45,152 bases of DNA from Bradyrhizobium oropedii (GTDB taxonomy: Bacteria; Pseudomonadota; Alphaproteobacteria; Rhizobiales; Xanthobacteraceae), in contig NZ_JACMYO010000055.1 in NCBI RefSeq assembly GCF_020889685.1, positions 1 through 45,152 on the forward strand, written 5' to 3'. Below, piece by piece: positions 34,576 through 42,630 of the stretch. The notes under the pieces were generated by a model, which ran no database searches, was not told the origin of the DNA, and worked only from the letters and a program-made list of their open reading frames with translations. The translations under genes and the position numbers were made by a program. Every line of letters begins with the position of its first letter. The stretch's first letter is position 1.

Positions 34576-35094
34576 ATGTTGCGTATGAAGATTCTGGCCT
34601 CGGTGGTCCCGCTTGCCGTGGCCGCGGTATTTGCCCGCGCGGAAATCCTGCCGGGTCCCCGGCCCTGCATCGAGGTCGGCGGGGCCACGATGCAGATCGC
34701 ATCGGTCCCCTGGCTGGCGCAGCTTCACGTCAGCTTCACCGACGACCCCAGCCTTGCGGCCGTCCGGGTCCGGATTGCCGACAGCGCCGACGCCGCCGAC
34801 TTCACCGTGATCGACGACGTCGACGATGCGGAAGCCGGGGCGTGCGAGAGCAATGCGGTGCCGCAGCTGATCGCGATTTCCAGCGATCCGACTGCAACCG
34901 ACCCCATCATCTATCTTTCGCACGACGGTCCGTTCGATTACCGCGTCTACGTGCAGTCGAAGACGTTCTCAGTGCGCGATGCCGCGGCCCTGATCGTCAG
35001 CGCGCGCGGCGGTCATCGCCGCCTCGAAGCGGCGTCGCACGAGCCTCACGCGCGCTTCCCCAACCGGATCATGGCGGAGTTAACCCTCCGCTAA
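34576..35094 (+). CDS. Small secreted protein of unknown function
   Basis: A 172-residue protein beginning MLRMKILASVVPLAVAAVFARA, a clear signal peptide (cleavage near Ala22). The mature part is small, with acidic patches (VIDDVDDAEAGACE) and mostly beta character (IIYLSHDGPFDYRVYVQSKTF). I recognise no family. The start ATG 34576 is favoured over ATG 34585; both keep the signal peptide. It lies between yifB and a hybrid histidine kinase on the same strand, 103 bases before the kinase. Confidence 0.7.
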   Translation: MLRMKILASVVPLAVAAVFARAEILPGPRPCIEVGGATMQIASVPWLAQLHVSFTDDPSLAAVRVRIADSADAADFTVIDDVDDAEAGACESNAVPQLIAISSDPTATDPIIYLSHDGPFDYRVYVQSKTFSVRDAAALIVSARGGHRRLEAASHEPHARFPNRIMAELTLR

Positions 35095-35095
35095 C
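35080..35095 (+). promoter_or_regulatory. Possible CtrA-binding site upstream of the hybrid kinase
   Basis: TTAACCCTCCGCTAAC matches the alphaproteobacterial CtrA full-site pattern TTAA-N7-TTAA(C), with one mismatch in the second half. It lies 103 bases before the kinase start and overlaps the 3' end of the preceding gene. Single-site matches of this size are weak evidence. Confidence 0.3.
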
Positions 35096-35197
35096 CCTGT
35101 TCTGAGGGCGGCGCGAAACGGCCATCAAGTTCAAGCACTTTGCAAGGTAGCCGACGCATCCTCATTGCCGGATCAAGCTATTTCAGGGCCACCATTG

Positions 35198-37465
35198 ATG
35201 GGGCGTTTCTTCCGGATCAAGTTACGCTTTCGCCGCTTCCTGCGGCGCCATTCCTGGGTCGCGACGATCGTCCGCTCCTTCACGATCTTTTCCGTCGCGT
35301 TCGGCGGTGCCTTCGGTTTCATTTCGGGCGCCCTCTCGCAGCACAGCGGCTATGATCCCAATGCATTCGCGATCGGGGTCAGCTTCCTGTTCGCGCTCGC
35401 CTGCCTCTGGATCGTGACGCTCGGCATCCGTCTGCGGCTGATGCGCAGAAGGCTGCGCACCATCGCCATGCACAACGAGGCGATGGCCGACCGGAACTGG
35501 GAACTGCAGGAAGCCGAACAGCGCGCCTCTACCCTGTTCGAGGCGCAGGACGATCTGATCGTGCTGCGCGACGTTGATGGCCTCATCACCTACGCCAACG
35601 ACGCCTATTGCGAACTGGCGCAGATTTCCCGCGGTGAATTGATCGGCAGCACCGCCACGCTCAAGGTGCTCGAGCAGGGCGACACCGCGCTCGAATCCAG
35701 CGGCACCCGGGTCTACGACCAGAAGATCGAGGGACCGCTCGGGCCGCGCTGGATCGCCTGGCGCGAAGGTCTGGTGCGCAACGATGCCGGCGCGCCGGCG
35801 GAGATGCAGAGTGTCGGCCGCGACGTCACCGACCGCACCGAGAGCGAGCGGGCGCTGGCCGACGCGCGCGATCAGGCCGATGCCGCCAACCGCGCCAAGT
35901 CGCGCTTCCTTGCGATGGCGAGCCACGAGATCCGCACGCCGCTGAACGGCATCATCGGCATGAGCGGACTGCTGATGGACACGCAACTGACGCCGGAGCA
36001 GATGACCTACGTCAAGGCGGTCAAGACGTCCGGCGACGCGCTGCTCGCGCTGATCGAGGAGCTGCTCGACTATTCCAAGATCGAAGCCGGCAAGATCGAT
36101 CTCGAACACCGCCCCTTTGCGCTGTCCGGCCTGATCGAGGACATCACCGAGCTGCTGGCGCCGCGCGCGCAGACCAAAGGCATCGAGATCGCCGCCTATG
36201 TCGACGAGCGGTTGCCGATGCAGGTGACCGGCGACGCCGCGCGGCTGCGTCAGGTGCTGCTCAATCTCGCCGGCAATGCCATCAAGTTCACCGCGACCGG
36301 CGGCGTGGCGCTGATCGTCGAGCCCGGCATCTGGCCGAACGAGATCAGCTTCCTGGTTCGCGACACCGGGATCGGCATTGCGCCCGACGCGCAGCAGCGC
36401 ATCTTCCGGGAGTTCGAGCAGGCCGACGACCGCATCGCGCGCAGCTATGGCGGCACCGGCCTCGGGCTTTCGATCAGCGACCGCATCGTCAGGCGCATGG
36501 GCGGCCGCATCACGCTCGCGAGCACGCCGGGCGCGGGCTCGACCTTCGAAGTGTCGATCCCGCTGGCCGCCGCCGACACCGGCGAGCCCAACAGCTTCGC
36601 CGCGCCCGACCTCGCCGGCCAATCGATCATGCTGGTTGCGCCGCAGAGCATCGAGGTCTCGCTGATCTCGCGGCGGTTGCAGCGCTGGGGAGCGCAGACC
36701 TGCATCGTGTCGGATGCCAATGTCGCCGAGGCGCTGCTGCCGGAGCGGAGCTGGCACGCGATCCTGATCGACCACACGCTCGGCACGCCGGCGATGGAAG
36801 CGTTTGCCGGCGCCGCCCGCATCCATGCGACCCATCGCATCGTGATGGTCACGCCGGCGACGCGGCAGGATCTTTCGGCTTCCGAGACAGCGATGTTCAC
36901 CGGATATCTGGTCAAGCCGTTGCGCGCCTCGTCGCTCGCCGCACGCCTGACCACGTCCCCCGAAATCGCCGCACCAAGCCTGATCGGGGATCAAAGCCTT
37001 GCGATCGAGGCGGGAGCCGAGTCAGCGCCGACTGCGCTGGCATCCACGCCGCCGGACAAGGGGCTCTCGATCCTGGTCGCCGAAGACAATGAGATCAACG
37101 CGCTCTTGATGCGCTCGCTGCTCACCCGGCTCGGCCACAACGTGGTTATCACAACCAATGGCGAGCAGGCCATGGAATCCTGGCTCTCGGCGAGGTCAGC
37201 CGGCACGCCCTACGATATCGTGCTGATGGATATCCAGATGCCGCGCCTCAACGGCATCGAAACCACCAAGCAGATCCGCAGCCACGAGGCCGGCCAGTCC
37301 ATCCGCCGGACACCGATCCTGGCACTGACCGCCAACACGCTGGTGGAGGACCGCTATGCCTGCTTCGAAGCCGGCATGGACGGCTTTCTGATCAAGCCGC
37401 TCGACCGCGAGAAGCTGGAAGAAGCGCTCGCGGGCCTGGCGGCCGCGCGGCATATCGCGGCGTAG
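35198..37465 (+). CDS. Hybrid sensor histidine kinase with two receiver domains
   Basis: A 755-residue membrane kinase. Two hydrophobic segments (about 27-46 and 57-78) are followed by a PAS domain (about 113-215), HisKA with phospho-acceptor His243 in ASHEIRTPLNG, and a catalytic ATPase with N-box NLAGNAIKF, DTGIGI and GTGLGL. Receiver 1 (about 475-588) keeps Asp525 but has lost the acidic pair that binds Mg, so it is probably inactive. Receiver 2 (about 624-745) is complete: Glu629/Asp630, Asp678 and Lys733. The start ATG 35198 is chosen over an upstream TTG. Signal and output are unknown. Confidence 0.93.
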   Translation: MGRFFRIKLRFRRFLRRHSWVATIVRSFTIFSVAFGGAFGFISGALSQHSGYDPNAFAIGVSFLFALACLWIVTLGIRLRLMRRRLRTIAMHNEAMADRNWELQEAEQRASTLFEAQDDLIVLRDVDGLITYANDAYCELAQISRGELIGSTATLKVLEQGDTALESSGTRVYDQKIEGPLGPRWIAWREGLVRNDAGAPAEMQSVGRDVTDRTESERALADARDQADAANRAKSRFLAMASHEIRTPLNGIIGMSGLLMDTQLTPEQMTYVKAVKTSGDALLALIEELLDYSKIEAGKIDLEHRPFALSGLIEDITELLAPRAQTKGIEIAAYVDERLPMQVTGDAARLRQVLLNLAGNAIKFTATGGVALIVEPGIWPNEISFLVRDTGIGIAPDAQQRIFREFEQADDRIARSYGGTGLGLSISDRIVRRMGGRITLASTPGAGSTFEVSIPLAAADTGEPNSFAAPDLAGQSIMLVAPQSIEVSLISRRLQRWGAQTCIVSDANVAEALLPERSWHAILIDHTLGTPAMEAFAGAARIHATHRIVMVTPATRQDLSASETAMFTGYLVKPLRASSLAARLTTSPEIAAPSLIGDQSLAIEAGAESAPTALASTPPDKGLSILVAEDNEINALLMRSLLTRLGHNVVITTNGEQAMESWLSARSAGTPYDIVLMDIQMPRLNGIETTKQIRSHEAGQSIRRTPILALTANTLVEDRYACFEAGMDGFLIKPLDREKLEEALAGLAAARHIAA

Positions 37466-37481
37466 GCAGCTGCAAACTCAG

Positions 37482-37622
37482 TGTCGTCCCTGCCTAGTGC
37501 GCAATTGCGCACGGGAGCAGGGACCCATGACCACCGAATTTGGTTTTGCGACCCGCTGCGGCCACAGAGCTGCGAATTACAGACACCTGTGGTTATGGGT
37601 CCCCGCGTTCGCGGGGACGACA
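37482..37622. repeat. Palindromic intergenic repeat, family C, copy 1
   Basis: The outer arms are TGTCGTCCC...GGGACCCATGACCACC on the left and GGTTATGGGTCCCC...GGGGACGACA on the right. The left arm contains a perfect 16-base palindrome GTGCGCAATTGCGCAC (37497-37512) inside a CTGC/GCAG stem. It fills the gap between the convergent hybrid kinase and coaA genes and could terminate both transcripts. A second copy starts near 45059. Confidence 0.8.
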
Positions 37623-37654
37623 GCTGTGATGTGGCCGGCTTGTTCGAACAATAA

Positions 37655-38611
37655 CTACAGCCGGCGCAGCGCGACCGTCTGCACCACGTGATCGGCGCCC
37701 TTCTTCAGGATCAGCGTCGCGCGGGGGCGGGTCGGCAGGATGTTGTCCTCGAGATTGGCGAGGTTGGTGCGCTCCCAGATCGCGATAGCAGTCGCGGTTG
37801 CTTCCTCGTCCGACAGCGGCGCGTAACGGTGGAAGTAGGATCTGGGATCGGTGAACGCGGTGTCGCGCAGCGCCAGGAAGCGCTTGATATACCACTGTCG
37901 CAGCGCGGACTCGTCGGCGTCGATATAGACCGAGAAGTCAAAGAAGTCGGATACGAACGGCACCGCCTTGCCGTCGCGCGGCAGCCGCCCGGTCTGCAAC
38001 ACGTTGACGCCCTCGACGATCAGGATGTCAGGCTGGTCGATCTCGACCCATTTGTTCGGCACGATGTCATAGGTCAGATGCGAATAGACCGGCGCGCGCA
38101 CGCGACGCCGTCCCGCCTTGATGTCGCTGAGGAACGACAGCAGCGTCGGCAGGTCGTAGCTTTCGGGAAAGCCCTTCTTCTGCATGATGCCCTGCCGTTC
38201 GAGCACGGCATTGGGAAACAGGAAACCGTCGGTCGTGATCATATCGACCTTCGGCCGCGGCGACCAGCGCGCCAGCAGCGCCTGCAACACGCGGGCCGTG
38301 GTCGACTTACCGACCGCGACCGAACCCGCGACGCCGACGATATAGGGCATCTTGCGATCGCGGATGTTGAGGAACTGGCGCTGCGAATAATACAGCCGCT
38401 GGGTCGCATCGACATAGATCGAGAGCAACCGCGACAGCGGCAGGTAGATGTCCTCGACCTCCTGAAGGTCGAGGCGATCGTGCATCGAACGCAGGCGATC
38501 GAACTCGCCCGGCTCGAGCGTCATCGGCGTATCGTCGCGCAGATGCGACCATTGCTGGCGCGTGAAGGTACGGTAGGGGTTGTATTGCTGATCTGGTGCC
38601 CGGATGTCCAT
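37655..38611 (-). CDS. coaA: Pantothenate kinase, type I (CoaA)
   Basis: A 318-residue enzyme catalysing the first step of coenzyme A synthesis. The P-loop is GVAGSVAVGKSTTARVL and is followed by DMITTDGFLFPN and VEGVNVLQ; DFFDFSVYIDADE and the C-terminal RATLILKKG complete the PanK-I pattern. The start ATG 38611 has a GAGAGGGG ribosome site. It lies 32 bases after hisE, the last gene of the his cluster. Confidence 0.96.
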   Translation of the reverse strand: MDIRAPDQQYNPYRTFTRQQWSHLRDDTPMTLEPGEFDRLRSMHDRLDLQEVEDIYLPLSRLLSIYVDATQRLYYSQRQFLNIRDRKMPYIVGVAGSVAVGKSTTARVLQALLARWSPRPKVDMITTDGFLFPNAVLERQGIMQKKGFPESYDLPTLLSFLSDIKAGRRRVRAPVYSHLTYDIVPNKWVEIDQPDILIVEGVNVLQTGRLPRDGKAVPFVSDFFDFSVYIDADESALRQWYIKRFLALRDTAFTDPRSYFHRYAPLSDEEATATAIAIWERTNLANLEDNILPTRPRATLILKKGADHVVQTVALRRL

Positions 38612-38643
38612 GACGCCCCTCTCAATGCGCTCGATCATTTGCG

Positions 38644-38967
38644 CTAGTCGCGCTTGCGCGACGCCTTCTCTTCCAGTCCCGACATCGAGGTGCGCTTCTC
38701 CAACGCGGCCTCGACATCCTCCAGTCTCACGCCGCGTGATTTCAACAGAACCAGCAGGTGAAACAAGAGATCGGCACTTTCCGCGATGAGATGATCGCGG
38801 TCGTTCTCGACTGCGGCGATGACGGTCTCGACCGCTTCCTCGCCCAATTTCTTAGCACAGTGCTCGGCGCCCTTGTCGAGCAGCTTGCGGGTATAGGACG
38901 CCTCGCCGCCCGATGCAGCGCGGGCGTCGATGGTGGCGGCCAAATCGTGGACCGTGAAACGCGACAT
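38644..38967 (-). CDS. hisE: Phosphoribosyl-ATP pyrophosphatase
   Basis: A 107-residue MazG-like enzyme, the second step of histidine synthesis, hydrolysing PR-ATP to PR-AMP. YTRKLLDKGAEHCAKKLGEEAVETVIAA carries the Glu-x-x-Glu metal site, and ESADLLFHLLVLL completes the helical fold. HisE is separate from HisI here. The start is ATG 38967. It is separated from hisF by 109 bases containing two small hairpins. Confidence 0.95.
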   Translation of the reverse strand: MSRFTVHDLAATIDARAASGGEASYTRKLLDKGAEHCAKKLGEEAVETVIAAVENDRDHLIAESADLLFHLLVLLKSRGVRLEDVEAALEKRTSMSGLEEKASRKRD

Positions 38968-38991
38968 CAAATCAACTCAAGCATGCGCATC

Positions 38992-39028
38992 GGCACCGCC
39001 GAGGTGCCATCCCTAAGTGGGGACTTAG
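38992..39028 (-). other. Two hairpins in the hisF-hisE gap
   Basis: GGCACC (38992-38997) / GGTGCC (39003-39008) and CTAAGT (39013-39018) / ACTTAG (39023-39028) form two adjacent perfect 6-base stems. No T-run follows on the minus strand. They could stabilise or process the his mRNA. Confidence 0.4.
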
Positions 39029-39076
39029 CATTTTTGTGACAAGGAGTCCCAGATCACTGTGTTTCCAAACCACTCG

Positions 39077-39853
39077 CTACGGATCGAGGCGCATCGGCAG
39101 GCCGGCGCGCACCATGTGATCCTTGGCCTGGCGGATGGTAAATTCCCCGAAGTGGAAGATCGACGCGGCCAGCACGCCGGTGGCGTGACCCTCGCGGACG
39201 CCGTCGACCAGATGATCGAGATTGCCGACGCCACCCGACGCGATGACCGGTACGGGGACACTGTCCGCGATCGCGCGGGTCAGCGGCAGGTCAAATCCTT
39301 GCCTGGTGCCGTCGCGGTCCATCGAGGTCAGCAGGATTTCGCCGGCGCCGAGCGAGACGACCTCCTGGGCATATTCGATGGCGTCGATCCCGGTGGCATT
39401 ACGCCCACCATGGGTGAAGATCTCCCAGCGGTCCGAGCCGCCGGCGCGCTTGACCCGCTTGGCGTCGATCGCGACCACGATGCATTGCTCGCCGTACTTC
39501 TCGGCCGCTTCCTTGACGAATTCGCGCCGGCTGACCGCCGCCGAATTGATCGAGACCTTGTCGGCGCCGGAGCGCAGCAGGGTCTTGATGTCGTCGACGG
39601 TGCGGACGCCGCCGCCCACAGTGAGCGGCATGAAGCATGCTTCGGCGGTCCGCCGCACCACGTCCAGCATGATGCCGCGGTTTTCATGGGTGGCGGTGAT
39701 GTCGAGAAAGGTGAGCTCGTCGGCGCCGGCGGCGTCATAGGCGATCGCGGCCTCGACCGGATCGCCCGCGTCACGCAGATCGACGAAGTTGACGCCCTTG
39801 ACCACGCGCCCGTCCTTGACGTCGAGACAGGGGATCACGCGAACCTTGAACAT
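39077..39853 (-). CDS. hisF: Imidazole glycerol phosphate synthase cyclase subunit
   Basis: A 258-residue TIM barrel that uses ammonia from HisH to make IGP and AICAR. It starts MFKVRVIPCLDVKDGRVVKG; catalytic Asp11 and Asp130 (VVAIDAK) are present, as are the phosphate-binding GGV and VIASGGVGNLDHL loops. It starts 9 bases after the hisA stop. Confidence 0.97.
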   Translation of the reverse strand: MFKVRVIPCLDVKDGRVVKGVNFVDLRDAGDPVEAAIAYDAAGADELTFLDITATHENRGIMLDVVRRTAEACFMPLTVGGGVRTVDDIKTLLRSGADKVSINSAAVSRREFVKEAAEKYGEQCIVVAIDAKRVKRAGGSDRWEIFTHGGRNATGIDAIEYAQEVVSLGAGEILLTSMDRDGTRQGFDLPLTRAIADSVPVPVIASGGVGNLDHLVDGVREGHATGVLAASIFHFGEFTIRQAKDHMVRAGLPMRLDP

Positions 39854-39862
39854 GTATCCCTC

Positions 39863-40594
39863 CTAGGCCGCGCCGCGGATCAGCTTGAGCGCGGCGGCCG
39901 GATCGAGCCGTCCGTCATAGAGCGCGCGGCCAACGATGGCGCCGGCAAGCTTTTTGGCGCGCGGCTCCAGCAGCGCCTTGACGTCGTCGATCGAGGCGAA
40001 GCCGCCGGAGGCGATCACCGGAATGGAGATGCGGTCGGCAAGCGCGATCGTAGCATCGAGGTTGAGGCCCTTGAGCAGGCCGTCGCGGGCGATGTCGGTG
40101 AAGATGATCGCAGCGACACCGGCATCCTCGAAGCGCTCAGCGATCTCGAGCGCGGTCACATGCGAAGTCTCGGCCCAGCCCTCGACCGCGACCTTGCCGT
40201 CGCGCGCATCGAGCCCAACCGCTACGCGGCCGGGGAATTGCTTCGCCGCGCCCTTCACCAGCTCAGGATCGCGCACCGCCGCGGTGCCGATGATGACGCG
40301 CGTGATGCCCTTGTCGAGCCAGGCCTCGATGGTCTTGAGGTCGCGGATGCCGCCGCCGAGCTGCACCGGCATGGTGACGGCTTTCAGCATCGCCTCCACC
40401 GCATGCGCATTCATCGGCTTGCCGGCGAAGGCGCCGTCGAGATCGACGACGTGGAGATATTCGAAGCCCTGCGCGGCGAAGCTTGCCGCCTGCGCCGCCG
40501 GATCGAGATTGAACACGGTGGCGCGCGCCATGTCGCCTTGCTCGAGGCGCACGCACTGGCCGTTCTTCAGATCAACCGCTGGAAAAAGGATCAC
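39863..40594 (-). CDS. hisA: 1-(5-phosphoribosyl)-5-[(5-phosphoribosylamino)methylideneamino] imidazole-4-carboxamide isomerase
   Basis: A 243-residue TIM-barrel isomerase (ProFAR isomerase). It begins at GTG 40594 (VILFPAVDLKNGQCVRL), giving catalytic Asp8 and Asp129 (GLDARDGKVAVEGW). The GTG overlaps the hisH stop by 4 bases (GTGA), and GGAAG lies just upstream. A long frame extends beyond the GTG but runs through hisH and is not coding. Confidence 0.96.
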   Translation of the reverse strand: MILFPAVDLKNGQCVRLEQGDMARATVFNLDPAAQAASFAAQGFEYLHVVDLDGAFAGKPMNAHAVEAMLKAVTMPVQLGGGIRDLKTIEAWLDKGITRVIIGTAAVRDPELVKGAAKQFPGRVAVGLDARDGKVAVEGWAETSHVTALEIAERFEDAGVAAIIFTDIARDGLLKGLNLDATIALADRISIPVIASGGFASIDDVKALLEPRAKKLAGAIVGRALYDGRLDPAAALKLIRGAA

Positions 40595-41241
40595 GGCTTC
40601 CACTTCAAGAAATTGGAGATCAGAGCGAGGCCGAAGCGCTGGCTCTTCTCGGGGTGAAACTGGGTGCCGATCGCGGTGTCCTTGCCGACGATCGCGGTCA
40701 CCGGCCCGCCATAGTCGGCGCGCGCCAGCACGTCCGCCTCGTTGGCGGCGTTGAGGTGATAGGAGTGGACGAAATAGGCGTGACGCCCTTTCGGCCCGAG
40801 CGGCAGCCGCTCCAGCACCGGGTGCTCGCGCACCATATCCAGCGTATTCCAGCCCATGTGCGGGACCTTCAGGCTCTCGTCGCGCGGCTCGATCTTCACG
40901 ACATCGCCGCCGATCCAGTTGAAGCCTTCGGTGATCACGTGCTCCTTGCCGCGCGTCGCCATCAACTGCATGCCGACGCAGATGCCGAAGAACGGCCGCG
41001 CCTTGACCCGCACCGCCTCGGTGAGCGCTTCCAGCATGCCGTCGACTGCATCGACGCCGCGGCGGCAATCGGCAAACGCGCCGACACCGGGCAGCACGAT
41101 CCGATCGGCGCGATACACCGCATCGGGATCGCGCGTCACCTTGATCGCTTGCGGATCCTCCATGCTGCGCGCGGCGCGCTCAAAGGCCTTTGCAGCAGAG
41201 TGCAGATTGCCGGAGCCATAATCGATGATTGCAACGGTCAT
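40591..41241 (-). CDS. hisH: Imidazole glycerol phosphate synthase glutaminase subunit
   Basis: A 216-residue class I glutamine amidotransferase that supplies ammonia to HisF. The triad is Cys88 in FFGICVGMQLM with His196 and Glu198 in GTQFHPEKS. The start ATG 41241 overlaps the DUF2628 stop by 4 bases and the stop overlaps hisA, so the three genes are translationally coupled. Confidence 0.97.
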   Translation of the reverse strand: MTVAIIDYGSGNLHSAAKAFERAARSMEDPQAIKVTRDPDAVYRADRIVLPGVGAFADCRRGVDAVDGMLEALTEAVRVKARPFFGICVGMQLMATRGKEHVITEGFNWIGGDVVKIEPRDESLKVPHMGWNTLDMVREHPVLERLPLGPKGRHAYFVHSYHLNAANEADVLARADYGGPVTAIVGKDTAIGTQFHPEKSQRFGLALISNFLKWKP

Positions 41242-41768
41242 CGCGATCCTCCTGGCTCTGGAAACAATCCGATGATGCCGCCCTGCGGCATCGGTGGGGG
41301 TTTTGAGAATGATTGACCGGGAACGTCCCGGGTCGGCGGTGGCCCGCCGCGATCGACCGAGCGTTGATCATTGACGACGCCGCGATGTCGCGCGGTCCAA
41401 CGCTCGAAGAACCGGCGCTCGGCGGCATCCGCATTGTCGGCGACCACGATGTCGAGCTGGCGCCACTTGCGCCGCGACAACGTCCAGCGTTGCAGGCTCG
41501 CAGCCTCCAGCCCGAGCAGCACCATCAGCACCAGGTCGACGAGGAAGATCGCGCCACGGGGGATGCCGAGCTTGGCCAGCACATAGTCGATGACGAAGGT
41601 GACGACGAGCCAGCCGATCAGCGCCAGCCAGAGCCTGTTCCATGCAAGCCAGACCACGCCCGCAACCGCGGCCCAGAAACGGAAGCCGTCGCGCACGAAG
41701 ACGAACTTGTCGGTCGCCGCAAGATCGGCGCCGTTGGCCACGGGGGCATGCACTGTATAGACCGGCAT
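41238..41768 (-). CDS. DUF2628 membrane protein in the his cluster
   Basis: A 176-residue protein starting MPVYTVHAP, with DKFVFVRDGFRFWAAVAGVVWL and about three hydrophobic segments (31-48, 49-66, 72-92). A cytoplasmic Pro/Arg-rich tail ends in MPQGGIIGLFPEPGG. This matches the DUF2628 family. The start ATG 41768 is preferred over an upstream ATG because the family begins at this motif. Function is unknown. Its stop overlaps hisH, so it is co-expressed with histidine biosynthesis. Confidence 0.85.
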   Translation of the reverse strand: MPVYTVHAPVANGADLAATDKFVFVRDGFRFWAAVAGVVWLAWNRLWLALIGWLVVTFVIDYVLAKLGIPRGAIFLVDLVLMVLLGLEAASLQRWTLSRRKWRQLDIVVADNADAAERRFFERWTARHRGVVNDQRSVDRGGPPPTRDVPGQSFSKPPPMPQGGIIGLFPEPGGSR

Positions 41769-41803
41769 CGAACGCTCCGCCGAGGATGGACTCTCATTTG
41801 GAC

Positions 41804-41843
41804 CATGATCTCCGGAAATCGGCACTCGCCTTTCCGAATCATG
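41804..41843. repeat. Short family A-like palindrome
   Basis: CATGAT..CCGGAAA (41804-41818) pairs with TTTCCG.ATCATG (41831-41843). It has the same CATGATC/CCGGAAA/TTTCCGA building blocks as the two family A repeats, in rearranged order. It lies in the 84-base gap between hisB and the DUF2628 gene. Confidence 0.55.
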
Positions 41844-41852
41844 CTTCCGAGA

Positions 41853-42446
41853 TCAGCCGCCGAGCTGACCCTTTGTCGAGGGCACTTCGCCCTGGGCACG
41901 CGGATCGATCGCAACCGCCGACCGCAGCGCCCTCGCCAAACCCTTGAAACAGGATTCGGAGATATGATGGCTGTTCTCGCCATATAGGGTCTCGACGTGG
42001 AGAGTCACGCCGGCGTTCATCGCGAAGGCGTTGAACCATTCGCGGACCAGCTCGGTGTCGAACTCTCCGATCTTGTCGCGCGGGAAGTCGACCTTGAACA
42101 CCAGTACCGGGCGGCCGGAAATATCGATCACGACGCGCGACAGCGTCTCGTCCATCGGCATGTGGATCGAGGCGTAGCGGGTGATGCCGGCCATGTTGCC
42201 GAGCGCCTGCTTCACGGCCTGACCGAGCGCGATCCCGACGTCTTCGGTGGTGTGGTGGTAATCAACATGGAGGTCGCCGTCCGCCTTCACCGTGATGTCG
42301 ATGCGCGAATGCCGGGCCAGGAGGTCGAGCATATGGTCGAAGAAGCCGATCCCGGTCGAAACCGTGGATACGCCTGCTCCGTCGAGGTTGACCGTCACCT
42401 CGATGTCGGTCTCCTTGGTCTTGCGCTTGATGGTTGCCGTGCGCAT
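41853..42446 (-). CDS. hisB: Imidazoleglycerol-phosphate dehydratase
   Basis: A 197-residue Mn-dependent dehydratase of the sixth histidine step. It has the HisB signatures FFDHMLDLLARHSRIDI and HVDYHHTTEDVGIALGQA, and the later SHHISESCFKGLARALR. It is monofunctional, lacking the phosphatase domain of the E. coli protein. It is first in the leftward hisB-DUF2628-hisH-hisA-hisF-hisE-coaA series. Confidence 0.97.
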   Translation of the reverse strand: MRTATIKRKTKETDIEVTVNLDGAGVSTVSTGIGFFDHMLDLLARHSRIDITVKADGDLHVDYHHTTEDVGIALGQAVKQALGNMAGITRYASIHMPMDETLSRVVIDISGRPVLVFKVDFPRDKIGEFDTELVREWFNAFAMNAGVTLHVETLYGENSHHISESCFKGLARALRSAVAIDPRAQGEVPSTKGQLGG

Positions 42447-42630
42447 GAAGATTAAGCTTTCCCGTGCCGAAAACGCCGGTCTTTTAACAGGCTGATGTCA
42501 CCTTCGCTACTGCGGGATGACCTCGAAATGACCCCAACTTCGGGCCATGGTGACCGGAAATCATTGCTAAATCGGCCCCGATTGTAACCCCTGCCCGACC
42601 ACCTAAATCTGCCCCCGAGAGAGGTAACCT
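42447..42630. promoter_or_regulatory. Divergent region between hisB and hslV
   Basis: 184 bases separating two divergent operons, so it must carry both promoters. The hslV ribosome site is GAGAGAGG (42617-42624). A CTCGAAA...CCATGG stretch (about 42521-42553) distantly resembles a heat-shock promoter, but not well enough to assign. Confidence 0.4.

Noticed and set aside
35222..36994. A 590-codon open frame on the minus strand opposite the hybrid kinase
   Set aside because: Same explanation: Arg/Asp/Gln-rich shadow translation, no ribosome site, and it covers all kinase domains.
39059..40657. A 532-codon open frame on the plus strand opposite hisF and hisA
   Set aside because: It runs antisense across two well-recognised genes and shows no protein-family features.
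40595..41068. N-terminal extension of hisA to about 400 residues
   Set aside because: The extension lies inside hisH in another frame; HisA begins at GTG 40594, which matches the family N-terminus.
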